Origin: Dactylonectria macrodidyma
Lineage: Eukaryota; Ascomycota; Sordariomycetes; Hypocreales; Nectriaceae
Direction of reading: 5' to 3'
DNA: 64,000 bases
Assembly: GCA_020744425.1 (NCBI GenBank)
Contig: JAGMUV010000003.1
Coordinates: 1,054,001-1,118,000 of the forward strand
Numbering within the stretch: position 1 is the stretch's first letter; every line of letters begins with the position of its first letter. The notes beneath the pieces were generated by a model. It did no database searches. It was not told the DNA's origin and saw nothing but the letters and a program-made list of their open reading frames with translations. Positions 25,970 through 36,900 of the stretch are shown here, in pieces. Position numbers and translations under genes: made by a program.

Positions 25970-27639
25970 TCAGTTTCCGAGATAGTCCCGGATGGCGCCC
26001 TGCAGTCGGTTGGCACCCTCGCCTACAAGGGCGCTCAGGTTGTCAATGTCATCCGCGGCCGTGATACCAAACTTGCGCACGAAGTCCTTGGCAGCGGACT
26101 CAAGGTCACCGTAATCATCTTCAGGCTCCTCCTCTGGTCGACCAAAGTAGGCGTTCGACGAGATGGCAGATGCACCCTCGAAGCCTTGCAGGCGAGTCTT
26201 GGCCTCAGCTTGAGCGTTGGGGTCGAAAGAACCCTTGCCAAAGAATTCGTCCGAAGAAATACCCTTCTGGGCACCGAACTTGTTTCGGGCGTACGTCTGT
26301 GAGTCGTCTAGGTTTAGAGTTAGTACACGTGTCATTGAGTGGAAAGCCGAGGCCACGTACCTTCAACAGCCGCCTTGACAGGTCCAACGGAACCGAAGCC
26401 ACCAGCGTTCTTCTTGGGTGCGGCGGCAGCCTTGTTGCCGCCAATTTGGCCGAAACCCAGTCGGCCAACACCCATGCCTAATCGCTCCACCTCCGCATCG
26501 GACTTCTGGCGAGTGTGTGAGGACAGGTTGCTTGCACTGGGCTTGACGGGAACAGGCGAGATGATAGTGGCCGCTGATCCAGAGTTGTTCTTGGCGTCCT
26601 CGGCGTCGGGGTCGTAGCCAAGCTTTGCAATGCGGTCCGCCTCTTCCTTGGCCTTTCTCTCAGCTTCGTCGAAATCGATCACATCGCCCGTAACCTTCTT
26701 GACGCCCAGCTTAGTCGTCTTCTTGGCACCGAGAACGTTGGCTTTGCGGGGGCCAGTAGCAGTTTTGCGCAGGGCGGCAGAGGTTGTAACGCGGCTCGCG
26801 GGCTTGGTCTCTCCAGAGGCGGTTCTAGCGAGAGGAGATGAGGTGCGCGCGATATCCTTGCCATTGCCCGCGCTGAGGAAGGGTGAAGGCGTACGGCCAA
26901 CGACAGGTGGGGTGCCGGTTCGGGAGACGGGAGGGGTAGGCTTCTTGATAGAGGGCTTGTCCCACGAGGAGAAGAAATCGTCGTCTGGCTCGCCAGCCGG
27001 GGTTGCAGCGCCATCGTCGTTACCGTCGACGACAACTTCGTCGGGGAATCTATGCATCTGTCAGTTTCAATTCAGGGGCTCCCTCGTCTTGGGTCACGTA
27101 CTCCTGAGCGTCCCTAGCGGCGCGTCGCTTAAGCTCGTCCTTGTACTTGGTCGCGGCGTTGGATTGGTACTTGATCTTGGAGTCCTTGCTGTTCAGGGCG
27201 GCAGAGCCACCGTTCTGTTGGAAAAATTTGGTGGCAGACTCATTGCCACCAACCTTCATCACTCGAAGCTGATCCCATTGCCACTCTGCGCAACTTGGTT
27301 AGTACTAGTTGTGACAAGAGGTCGCGGGCGAAAAACGTACGGTCGAGGTTTGTTGATCGCACAAAGGAGATGTGGACACCCAGGTTTCGGTGGTTGGAGG
27401 AGCAGTCCAGGCAGAGGTAGATACCGAAGGGCACAGAGGTCCAGGTCGGGTTCTTCTGACCGCAATCGAAGCAGATCTGAAGAGATGAGGACGAGTCAGC
27501 GTCGCGCCCACTAGGCCAAGTGTAAAGAGGAAAAATAGGGGTATCCGCTACCGCACATGCTTACCTTGTTCGCCTGCTTCGACTTCAACTTCTCGAAGAT
27601 CTTCAGCGACTGCTGCTTGGTCGCAAGGGGGGCGCTCAT
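25970..27639 (-). CDS. GLO3: ADP-ribosylation factor GTPase-activating protein, Glo3 type
   Basis: Five exons on the minus strand: 27639..27565, 27476..27341, 27285..27102, 27049..26361 and 26307..25970, giving 473 residues. All four introns (52-88 nt) restore frame exactly. The N-terminal ArfGAP domain has a CX2CX16CX2C zinc finger (C27, C30, C47, C50), the arginine-finger context [16 protein letters not shown] (Arg55), and [19 protein letters not shown]. The middle is Ser/Thr/Pro/Lys-rich. It carries [20 protein letters not shown], the coatomer-binding-type region, and the C-terminal half ends with the Glo3-motif-like [14 protein letters not shown] and [11 protein letters not shown]. Family role: stimulates GTP hydrolysis by Arf1 on COPI vesicles in Golgi-to-ER retrograde traffic. 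It is divergent from TIM21 with a 399-bp shared upstream region. Confidence 0.95.
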
Positions 27640-28038
27640 CTTGGCAATAGGTCACGGCGCGGGCAGTGTCTGAAGAGAAGAGTCGGAAAAGGCTGATCTC
27701 GTAATAAGGGGAGACACTGTGGCTCTCCTTGACGACGGGTTGAGGCAGTTCGTCAGGCTGAGTATAAAAGTTGGGTGTCGGGTTGTTCAGGAGTCGGTCA
27801 TCAAGGGCGGGCGGTTTGGTAAAGTGGCATATCGTAGGGCGCTATCCCCTTTTTGGTACCAATAGTTTCCCCACGTCGAATTCTGCCCAAGGCGGTGTAA
27901 ACCCAGGTCATGGCGAGTGCCGAGAGCTCCATGTCAACCACGATGCGATCGATCTTTGGCCACCCCGCCGTCCAGCATTTAAAGCTTTGCCAATTGTCAG
28001 GACTTTGATCCTGGGACGATGGCTGTCGCAAATCCGTC
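27640..28038. promoter_or_regulatory. divergent promoter region GLO3 / TIM21
   Basis: 399 bp between two opposite ATG codons, both of housekeeping genes. A GAGTATAAAAGTTGG string at about 27759 is TATA-like. An out-of-frame ATG at 28019 opens only seven codons before a TGA, a possible minimal uORF for TIM21. Confidence 0.45.
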
Positions 28039-28892
28039 ATGATGAAGCCGACCAATTCCTTGCTCGCTGCCCGCTCGACCGCCTTTCTCGGTGTCCCACC
28101 CTCCCTCCCCCTCCGAACCATCGCCCTCCCACGACAATATTCCACCCAGAGAAGCTTGGGAGCCGCGCCACAAGCCCCGAAGCGCCGGACGAGAACCGTA
28201 ACGCCCTTCAACGATGACGGCTCCGTGCCTTGGAGTGAGCTCTCTGCTGCAGAGAAGACGGCGAGGGCGACCCAGCAGAGCGTCAACTTTGGCATGATTC
28301 TCGTTGGTCTCGTGCTCACGGTAGGCTGATCGGCGCATTGACAAGGACGGCTCTGACTTCGATAGGGTGGTGTCAGCTACTTTCTGTGGACCGATGTATT
28401 CTCTCCCGACAGTAAAATATCCCAGTTCAATCGCGCTGTAGACAAGATCAAGGAAGATCCTCGATGCCTCGAGTTGCTTGGCGACGCAAAAAAGATTACG
28501 GCTCATGGAGATGAGACATTCAATAAATGGAGGAGAGCGCGGCCCGTCTCGTAGGCACAAATACTCTCTGTCCTTAACGGTAATATGCTAACGGGCATAG
28601 ATCATCGGAGAAAACCGACGCCCAGGGACACCAGCACCTGGTGATGCACTTTTACGTAAGTCTAAAAACCTATAATGCAAAGCGTCCCACAAGCTAAACG
28701 GCCTAGGTCGAGGGTCAACGTAACCGTGGAGTTGTCCAGCTTCACATGATCAAGCATCGCGGCCAGGATGAATACCTGTACAAGTACTTGTTCGTGGATA
28801 TCGAAGGCGAAGAGAGAATCTACCTCGAGCACGATGCGACATCTTCCTCAAGTTCTGGAAAGAAGCTCAGCTTCTTTGGCGTAAAATGGTGA
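28039..28892 (+). CDS. TIM21: mitochondrial import inner membrane translocase subunit Tim21
   Basis: Exons 28039..28320, 28366..28550, 28601..28655 and 28707..28892 (introns 45, 50 and 51 nt) give 235 residues. The N-terminal ~50 residues are basic and hydroxylated with an Arg-Gln-Tyr-Ser-Thr region typical of a cleaved presequence (RQYSTQRS). A single membrane segment lies at ~83-102 (GMILVGLVLTGGVSYFLW). An intermembrane-space domain follows: FNRAVDKIKEDPRCLELLGD, HGDETFNKWRRARPVSSSE, LVMHFYVEGQRNRGVVQLHM, and YKYLFVDIEGEERIYLE. Family role: part of the TIM23 complex, contacting Tom22 and respiratory-chain complexes during sorting of presequence proteins into the inner membrane. ATG 28039 was chosen because an immediately following second ATG and the presequence are in frame and no earlier in-frame ATG exists. 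Confidence 0.94.
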
Positions 28893-30584
28893 TAGTGTAT
28901 ATACGAACCTGGTGGCTATGTGTCAAAGGTTAGTTATGAAGGTATCCCCAGCACGACTGGTTCGGATGACGCTGCCCGTCTATCAGGTTGATGGCGCAGG
29001 CAGGTCTTTTCATGTGTACGATACTGTCACCTCGATGACTAGGGCTTAGGAGGCTGATACCCATTATCTGTACTATTACTTCGATGCTCTGTCATCCACT
29101 TTTCAAAGTCCACAATCGTGAAGTCGCCGTCGGGCCTCAGCTCGTAATATTAGACTACTCAAGTTAGAACGGAATGTGAACTTGGCAACTTGCCTACACA
29201 CTTGGCAAACCAAAGAAATACGTGACTTTGCCTCATAACTAATGGTTTCTATCTTTCAATCCTGGATGACTTTGTATCAACCGGCTGAATCGACATTTCG
29301 CAGTCCAACCTCGTGTAACCAAGGTCCAGTGCCAGTCCATCACCAGGGGAGAATAAGGCGGGGGGGAAAAATCTTTTTTTATTTATCTCAAGTCTTCGAT
29401 TCCAATTCCTTGTCGTCCCTTAGGTGTGACGTAGTTTTATCGTCGTTGGCTTATCGTCGTCGCATTATCGTCGTCATCGTCATCGTCGTTGTGTCGTTTG
29501 GTCGGTGGTGCTTTGGCAGCATCGGCGTCGTTCGGCGGGGAGGAATGGGGATCTCGAATCCGGAATGGAACCCAGTATCCTCCTCAAGGGAACAGAGTGA
29601 CCTTGCCGCTAGACTACGGCACGTCTCTGAACCCCTTGAGGGAGGATCCTGGAAAACTCTCTGAAGTAGCCATGGCAGGTCTAAGCCATCACGGTGTCCT
29701 GGGGCATCACGTTAACCTGGGTCACTACAAAATCCTGGGCATTACGACATCGTGAGTCATCAAAGTAGCCAGAGCCATCATGTTATCTTGTACGAGCTAG
29801 CGGGCTATGATGGGTTTTCAACGGTGGTCGTGCTAACTGAGGCATCTCTGACAAGTCAAGAGTGGGATTCGATGCAAGGAATGATGCTAAAACTCTCAAG
29901 TGTTTGACCCAGGTTGAATAAATCATTGAATAGTCCTGTAGGTATGGTTGCTGGATTAACGGAGATATTTCGATAGAAGGAGATGGGAAGGAGAAGCCGG
30001 TATGAGGAACGCTTCTGAGGAAATCCGGATGGCCCAAGAACCACGTCTTGCCGAGCTCGTCTCTCCACCAAGCAAGTTCCAACCGGCTTCCCGACACACT
30101 TGAGCAAGGGGACGAGTATCTCGATGGTGGCTTCATGACTGGCTGGGTCCCGTGCCTTCTTCACGGTATTATCACTATTGGCTGCGCGAGTCGCAGAAAT
30201 AAAGATTAAGGGTCTTACAGTTTTGGTACATGATCATCTGATGGGACTTGTTTCGCATGAACTGGGCAATTTATCATATGATACCTGGCGGTATTTAGTC
30301 AAAGTTTCTCAAGTGAATTCATCGATTATGCGATCTAGTTACTTGCATTCAAAATAATACTAAAAAACCCGATGTAGCCTGTCTATCTCCTTCAGAGTGC
30401 CCCCATCAGATACCTGACGAGTAAAAGGTACAGTTGTCAGATACTTAGTAGGTTCTAGTTTCTCTTACCGGGACAGAACCAATACTCGATGGGAATCGTA
30501 CAATCTGACGAGTCTTGCGGCGATGGGGTAGGGTTTCTGATACAAGGGCAATGTGCAATGTTGGTCTTTAGAGAGTCAGTGAGA
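28893..30584. other. AT-richer spacer with low-complexity TCG/ATC tracts
   Basis: No supported gene. From about 29420 to 29520 there is a run built on TCGTCGT/ATCGTC. Just beyond it lies the tRNA-like segment described separately. A minus-strand open frame 29856-30164 has some ordinary protein composition but no domain and no clear start, and may be a relic. 30170-30580 is AT-rich. Confidence 0.4.
29545..29624 (-). pseudogene. tRNA-like sequence with A and B boxes (degenerate, perhaps a SINE head)
   Basis: On the minus strand TAGTCTAGCGG (29616..29606) is a perfect A-box, and GGATTCGAGATCC (29560..29548) is a close B-box match. Between them is a CCC-containing loop (TTCCCTT) as in a tRNA-Gly(CCC). 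The boxes are about 12 nt further apart than in an intronless tRNA, the D and T stems pair only partly, and I cannot form an acceptor stem, so this is not a functional tRNA as read. An intron-bearing or tRNA-derived repeat head is the alternative. Confidence 0.3.
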
Positions 30585-31749
30585 TCATGTCGACGAGATG
30601 GAGAGAGAAGGCTGTGTTTCAGTTATTGCGCTTGACCCTGCATCTGAATTCGCCAAAGTCGTCTCACACAGCGTGTGACGTTTGGTTTCCACCCAATGAT
30701 CAGTTATCTTCCACAGATTGCGAACTCCAGACATCCATGCACTGTGTTGTGTATCCGGGAACTCGTTGATGCAGACCCATTTATGGTGCGGTTCGTCAGT
30801 CACTTCCTCGTCTTCGCCGATCCACGAAACGCAACAAACAAGGTTTGCTTCGATGTCCCACCTGGCGGTTGTATGATGACTAGGGCTGGCAGGGTATATT
30901 TTAGCCTCGTCAGCTGCGCCCTGTACGTCGGCCCAAGTTAGTCGTGTGAATTCTATCCGCCCTGTTCCTTTGAATAGGCGGAACCCAAACCATGCCCCCA
31001 TGCGATGGTCTGGCCTGTAGCTTGTATTCCATTTAACATGGTACTCTGGAAGTCTCAACTTAGGCACAGGTTCAAGGCGATAGATTTGTGGAAGGTAGTC
31101 TACTCGTGAATTGCTTTCAATGACCAAAGTCAACTCCTTGATTTGCTGCCAGACATTGAGATCAGCGACTTTAGGCAGATCGCTGGTCGTCCACTGGTGA
31201 CGGGCCAAAACTTCGGCAACCCCGCCATCAAGGTAAGCCAAAGGATCAACAAAACCTAAATCATTGTGGAAGTCAGCAACCAAGGTGTTGGATATTGCGA
31301 TGACCTTGGTGAATGGCAGAGTCACGGGTAAGCGCTCATTCTCCTTAGCTTTCTCTCGATAGAAAAGTCTCAATGCCGGCATTTCTCCAGATGTCCAAAT
31401 GCATCTGGGTTGGCCGGGAAGTAAGACTTGATAACAGATGACTATGGGTCGTAGGATGGTGTCGGCAAGTCTCTTCGTCTCTTGGCTCACGAGTCGCAGC
31501 CGTTGAGGGTCGTTTTGCCGACACACCATCTCGGTTCTAGCGAGTGAAAGAACCGAATCGGAGACTGCCTCTTGGAGGATCATCCTTTTCACCTCGGGTG
31601 GTAGCGGGCGGTACGGGAAACTCCCAGTGGTGTCGTTCGGAAGTGTTGGCATGCTGGCGGTATTGATGTCGTAGGCGAGGAGTTAGTCCAGGCAACACTC
31701 ACTTGGCAACACCATTATCACCGACCCGAAATCCTGAGCTTGTAAGCAT
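30585..31749 (-). CDS. uncharacterised fungal protein, F-box/2EXR-like N-terminus
   Basis: The long minus-strand frame 31652..30585 codes 355 residues. Just upstream is a near-perfect fungal intron (31702..31654; GTGAGT, GGACTAAC branch, GCCAG). Joining 31749..31703 adds MLTSSGFRVGDNGVAN in phase, for 371 residues. The start of the main frame, SFPYRPLPPEVKRMILQEAV, resembles the opening helix of F-box or 2EXR domains, found in large fungal families of unknown role. The rest has Trp-rich stretches (HHKWVCINEFPD, NLWKITDHWVE) common in those families. No signal peptide, membrane helix or catalytic motif was seen. It stands alone between AT-rich spacers, suggesting an accessory rather than a housekeeping gene. 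If the intron is not used, translation would start at 31652. Confidence 0.75.
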
Positions 31750-31924
31750 CTCAACGAAAAATCGGTATTCCAGGGGGCGGGAGTTGCGAGTGGAGGTTTG
31801 GGATTTGGACGCAGGAGTTGGTTGCAAATTGAAACGTCTGGGTTGCTGCTTATACAAAATCGAAAAGACGAGGAGGGCAAGTTGATTCAAAGGGATGTTT
31901 TAAGAACTACAGATCAAAGAATTA

Positions 31925-32065
31925 CTACTCGCTATTCCAAACAGCATTGATGTTGTTTACCAAACAAAAATACTGCTCATTATACAGTTCTATGGCCTAC
32001 CAAACAGTGGTAGTATTCTTAAAACAGTGATATTATTTATTAAAAAGTGATGTTGCTTGTAATTC
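31925..32065. repeat. AT-rich imperfect repeats of an ACCAAACAGTG(A/G)TATT-type unit
   Basis: Strings such as CCAAACAGCATTGATGTTGTTTA, CCAAACAGTGGTAGTATTCTTA, AAACAGTGATATTATTTA and AAAAGTGATGTTGCTTG follow each other, differing mainly by C/T and G/A changes. The pattern could be a decayed tandem array or RIP-mutated DNA; length and divergence prevent a firm call. Confidence 0.4.
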
Positions 32066-33936
32066 TCAAAGAGAGTCGAGTCCTTCTTGGCTCATTTGAT
32101 AAGATGAAGATTAAAACTCGCAATTTGGCATACACCTCGCCTCCTGTTAGATTCGCGAGTCACAAACAAAAATGAATGCGAGTTAAACGCGTAGAGTGAG
32201 TTGCCCGATCCGTTCGAATACGTTACTCTAAAGAGATGGTGATACTTAACCTGGAGTCTGGCTCATCCATTTCGAAATACGACATCTAGAATGACGAGGG
32301 TTGGTCAAGGCTGAATTTGAGCGTGATAACCAGCGGTGATAAGTCTACCCCGTTACCTGCCAAGTCCCAAGTGAATGTCAGCAGCAACTGTGTCTGATTT
32401 GCTAGGCCCCCTTGATTTGTCCGCATTCAACCCAAAGTTCAGCAAACACCTGCTCGCCGCATACCACCATGGACCTACATCTGCGCTGAACTTCAAGTAC
32501 ACATTGGGCATTAGAGTACGAGTTTATGCCGAGCAATTCTCTTGTGATTCTATCTTTGAAATGCTGGCAGAGGAACTGGCACATGAATGACCCCAAGTCC
32601 AAGAGCCACCTCCGGTGGCAGCGGACAAGGCGCTTTCCAAACAGCATTGTGCACGAAAGGATACTAACTGTCATCGACATACATTCGATGGACATGATTA
32701 AAAATGTGATAATTGACATAGACTCGAGCGTAGTATTCTCCAGTTGTTAAGATCTGTGAACGTCCTCATATCTATCACATATCTATCAACGCACCATGGT
32801 ACTAAACAAAGCATACTATGCTCATACACAACTAGGCTGTGCAAAGAACTAAGCGTCAGTGCATTCCGCACCAATCAGTTCAGCATGTTCATACTATAGA
32901 CTCGGCGGAAACTTGTCGCTGCGTCGCCGTCTCTTTCCATCATGTCTGGGTTCCTGTTATCCCGCTAAGAGTGAGCTGACCCAGGCGGCTGCAGATGAGA
33001 AAATTCCTTCTCCATTAGACCGAACAATCACAGCAGTCAGTGGGGGGTTCAGCGACAATCCGACGTCGGAGACAAAGAGGCACGAGCATCCTAAGGGATT
33101 CCCTTTCTCATGAATCTTGAAAAGCAGCCGGCATCGGAGGCGTGAAAGTGAGTTGCTGGCTCATCCGAGCCATCTCGTATTTCCGCCACAGGCCGTCTGT
33201 TATCCTCGGACCTCGAACCAACAGTAGGATGGATTAAGCTTATGCATCGCCCCTTGTCGATGGAGGATAATTATCACATGAGTTTGGACTGTTGAAGACC
33301 CATGTTGCTCCTGGCCGGATAATAAACAAACATGCTCATGCAAGACCGTGCAGCCGACGGAGTTTTCGGTTGTGGCCTCGGTCGCGAACGGTGAATAAAA
33401 CCTCCTCACCTCGGCATCCTATTACGGCAGGAAGAAAAGATGTTCTGGATCATTCGGGCCGGCTTTCCACTTTGGATGTAGCCCCCCAACATCTCAATGC
33501 CCCGGACAATTGAGAATGCGGGGGAGGCACGCAGCCAAACCAGGAAATAAGATCGGGGGGTGCAGCTTGAGCCGCACACGGGGGAGTACTACGTACAACG
33601 TCAACCCAGCTTATCATGTGTCCATGGCGTTCTTCTTGCTTCCTCTATGGCGACGCCAGTGGGATTCAATAGACTTGGGCAAGGAAGATGAAAGTCGAGG
33701 GTCGGCTCGTACACTCGGCAGAAGGCGTGGGCCACGCGGCCGAGCTTTGTCTAGAGCGAGCACACTAAACACGGCCATTGCCCGGCGAGACTTCGCCCGT
33801 CGGGGAGATTGTCAGCCACCAAAAAAACGAAGCCATCTCTGGAGCCATTCTCGGGCTTCCCCGATACTCAAGACTAAACAGGATGCAGTCGGTGGCGGTT
33901 TACTACACACGTAGAGGGAAGGTGTCAGGGGCCGAA

Positions 33937-33977
33937 TATCTGGGGGATGTGTTATCTGGGGATGTGCTATCTGGGGA
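33937..33977. repeat. short tandem repeat, TATCTGGGGATGTG(T/C) unit
   Basis: Two and a half near-identical 16-nt units in direct order: TATCTGGGGGATGTGT, TATCTGGGGATGTGC, TATCTGGGGA. Confidence 0.7.
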
Positions 33978-36900
33978 AGACAGAGAGAGGGGGTGGCGAA
34001 GTCTGGGGAAATAGCTGGTGGAAACTTGGCAAGGGAACAGGGAGTGAAGAGCGGGTAATAATTAACCCAAAGTCCAGAATTCGGAATTTCAAAGGCCGAC
34101 GGCTTTTGCTCGCTTACTCGCTGCAGTCTATCCCGACGACTCTGCCAAGGGTTCCAATGGTTTGCCACCCGCAGCCTGTCTATCTAAGCGATTCACCACC
34201 TCACCCCGGAATGTCGCGAATATCATCACGAATGTCGCCCTCTGCTTCAGCTTTGACCCAGGCCCACCAGCTTGGCAAACTTCGCCTCGCCAACACATGG
34301 CAGAAGCAGCGTCGTCCACTATGGCCTCAATTACTCCCCATCGACATTCGCCCGCTTCGGGCGAGCGGCTCTGCGGCTCCACGTAGGTATTCTATTCGAT
34401 ATCACGACCCCAGCTGTGGTGCTCCACACGCCAGTCGCAGTTGCACTGTGTTATCTCTCCTCGTCGTGGAGAGTCTAGACTCTAGAATCAAGGAGAGACC
34501 AGCTCATTAGTTCGCCACCCTGTCTACGCAATCTAGTGTGTTAATTTCTCCGCCTCAGTCTGGGGCCCCAATCACCGATACATGTCTTCCCGAGCCGAAA
34601 TCGCGTTGGCCTCCTCCACCATCTCCCATTGATAGGGAACAGCACCACTATTCTCCCCTGATACAGGGCGCTGGTGGATCGGGGCGTGTGCCTCCTTACT
34701 GGCGAGCATCTGGGCCAGCCCAGCTTTGGACCCTGCGCCAAAACGACAGAACGCCCGCTCACTGACACACGCGGGACGCAAGCCACAATGCGACGCGACG
34801 GCCCCCAAGGCCCCTAGGCTTCGGAGCTCTTCGGGGCAACACCGAGTTCACCGACGATGATAAAAAGCCAAGCTACCAAGGTCAAGGGGGAAATTGGAGG
34901 GCTAGAATTACTCGTTGCGGGATCCCGAAGCTAGACTCCCCGGACCCCTGACCAAACCCGACTCGTGCACAAGGACTTTCCTTGCCCAGATGAGGTCGCG
35001 TTTTAGGAAGAAACAGGATGGATCAATGGAGATCCGCCTAGTTTTTCACCTAGGGCGAAGGGCATGTCGATGCTAGATCTGTGACATCATAACTACCAAG
35101 GTAGTCGGTAGTCATCAAGGTGAGCCGACGAGTCCGGTGTACCATTTTATTGCGACGCTACCTATGCAACGCACAGCCGTCAATGCTGTTTCGAGAAACA
35201 GCATCATGTCAATGCTGTGTTTTACTTCGTAGAACCTTGGGACGCCATTTGGACGTGCCAATGCAGCCAATGGACGCAAAGCCAGTCCCAACGTGCATAT
35301 CGGAAGTTTCAATTTGCCTTTGTTAGTTGATGCTGAGGTCAGATTATGGAGTCTGATAATTAACTTGGTGCTCATGGCATGTGACAAAGACAAACCCCAG
35401 GGGCGGGTTCCAACACGCCGCGAGAGTTAAATCGCATCGGAGCCGTTCATGAGGCTCGGTTGTAGTCTGCAAATTTCGTGGATGACACTACTGATCCGGG
35501 CGACGCAGAGATCGATGTGAGAGACGGCTTGAACCTTAAGCCTGCTCAAAGCCACTCGGACAAGATGGAACTCCGGAGCCAACCTGCCGTATTTATTGCA
35601 TTCCTTACGGTTTTGTTTCCATGTGTCCGTCAACGACTTAGTTCTAGCCATTGACAAGTCCACGAGCTCGGCAGAAGCAAGCTTTCCGACGACAAAACAT
35701 CAGGGCTTCTGGTTGAGCCAGCGCATGGGAGATAAGCTCCGGAACAGCTCGGAAGAATGTGTCTGTGATGAGGCCCTCCAAAGACGTGATGCCGCAAGTG
35801 CAAGCAGATAAGGCAACCCATCGATAACACTATTGGAACAGCCATCCCCTAGCATTCCAGACTTTAGACGAGAAGTGCATGACGTACACGAGTGTGTTAT
35901 GCCATCGGGAAATACGGCATGATGCCACAATGGCGTGAAGTTCATTCGGCCTCGTATATGCGATTTCGGAGTCAAGCCATTATCACCAGGCCGCCCCGCG
36001 ACGTGGTTGCATCGTCGGCTTGTGATTGTAGTTGCATCGCAAAAGGCAGCGAGCCCGTGTTCATTTGCCCTTCATGCCTGGCTGCGGTACATGTGTTAGG
36101 CGCCAACAGGTTGCGACTCGCTCATTTGCGATGTGGTCAGCGCCAGGGCCCTCGGGGGGACTAGGTTGCGAGGTGGAAACATTAGCTGTGTACATGGCAA
36201 ATGCCGACATGGGCAGAGTCGCAAGCATCGCATCGCATGTCGCGAGAATGGTGCACATGTTCGGACCGCGTGTCCGAGAGTTTCTCTCGGCATCATCAAA
36301 GTCGCTGAAAGAGACCGCCCACGCGTTCAGAAACAAGATCAAGTCCCACGTCTAGCAAGGTACAACATCGGGCAATAACCAACGCCATCCCACGAGGGCG
36401 CAGGATCGAAAGCTGTCATGATCCATGCAGACACACCCAGACAGGGAACAAGGCTAAGTCAGCTCAGCGTGCGAGCTACCAACATTGTGCAGCGTCAGTA
36501 GCAGAGCCGTTGTCAGTCCGCACCAACTCGGGATGAACAGGGCAGTGGAGGCAGCGTGTGCCGTATGTCGGTCGTTTTTGGGTACCGGCCACGTCGACAG
36601 CGAAATGCCGTTTTGCCTTGCTCAAAGGCGGCTATGCATTGGGAAAATCAAGATTCGTACGGAGATGCCGTTGGGCGTGTAAGGCTGTGCTGCATAGACC
36701 TACAGCACATATCAACTTACCATGTCTGATATGCCGACGTGTCTCTCTAGGCACATGTACTTCAAACATGCAACGCACCTGGGAGAAGACGGTAGAATCC
36801 ACAGGCTTCCAAATGCACCTTCCGTGACTCGTGGTCTGACGCAAGCATCTCCCAATTCGAGCATCAACCAGAGATGATCACCCACAACGCACAAAGCGTA

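Noticed and set aside
26630..27514. 294-codon plus-strand frame across GLO3
   Set aside because: Antisense shadow of the GLO3 exons; its composition mirrors the coding strand and it crosses confirmed introns.
36032..36355. Helical 107-codon frame ending in a Lys/His segment
   Set aside because: Mildly protein-like, but isolated, with no domain, no splice partners and antisense frames of equal length.
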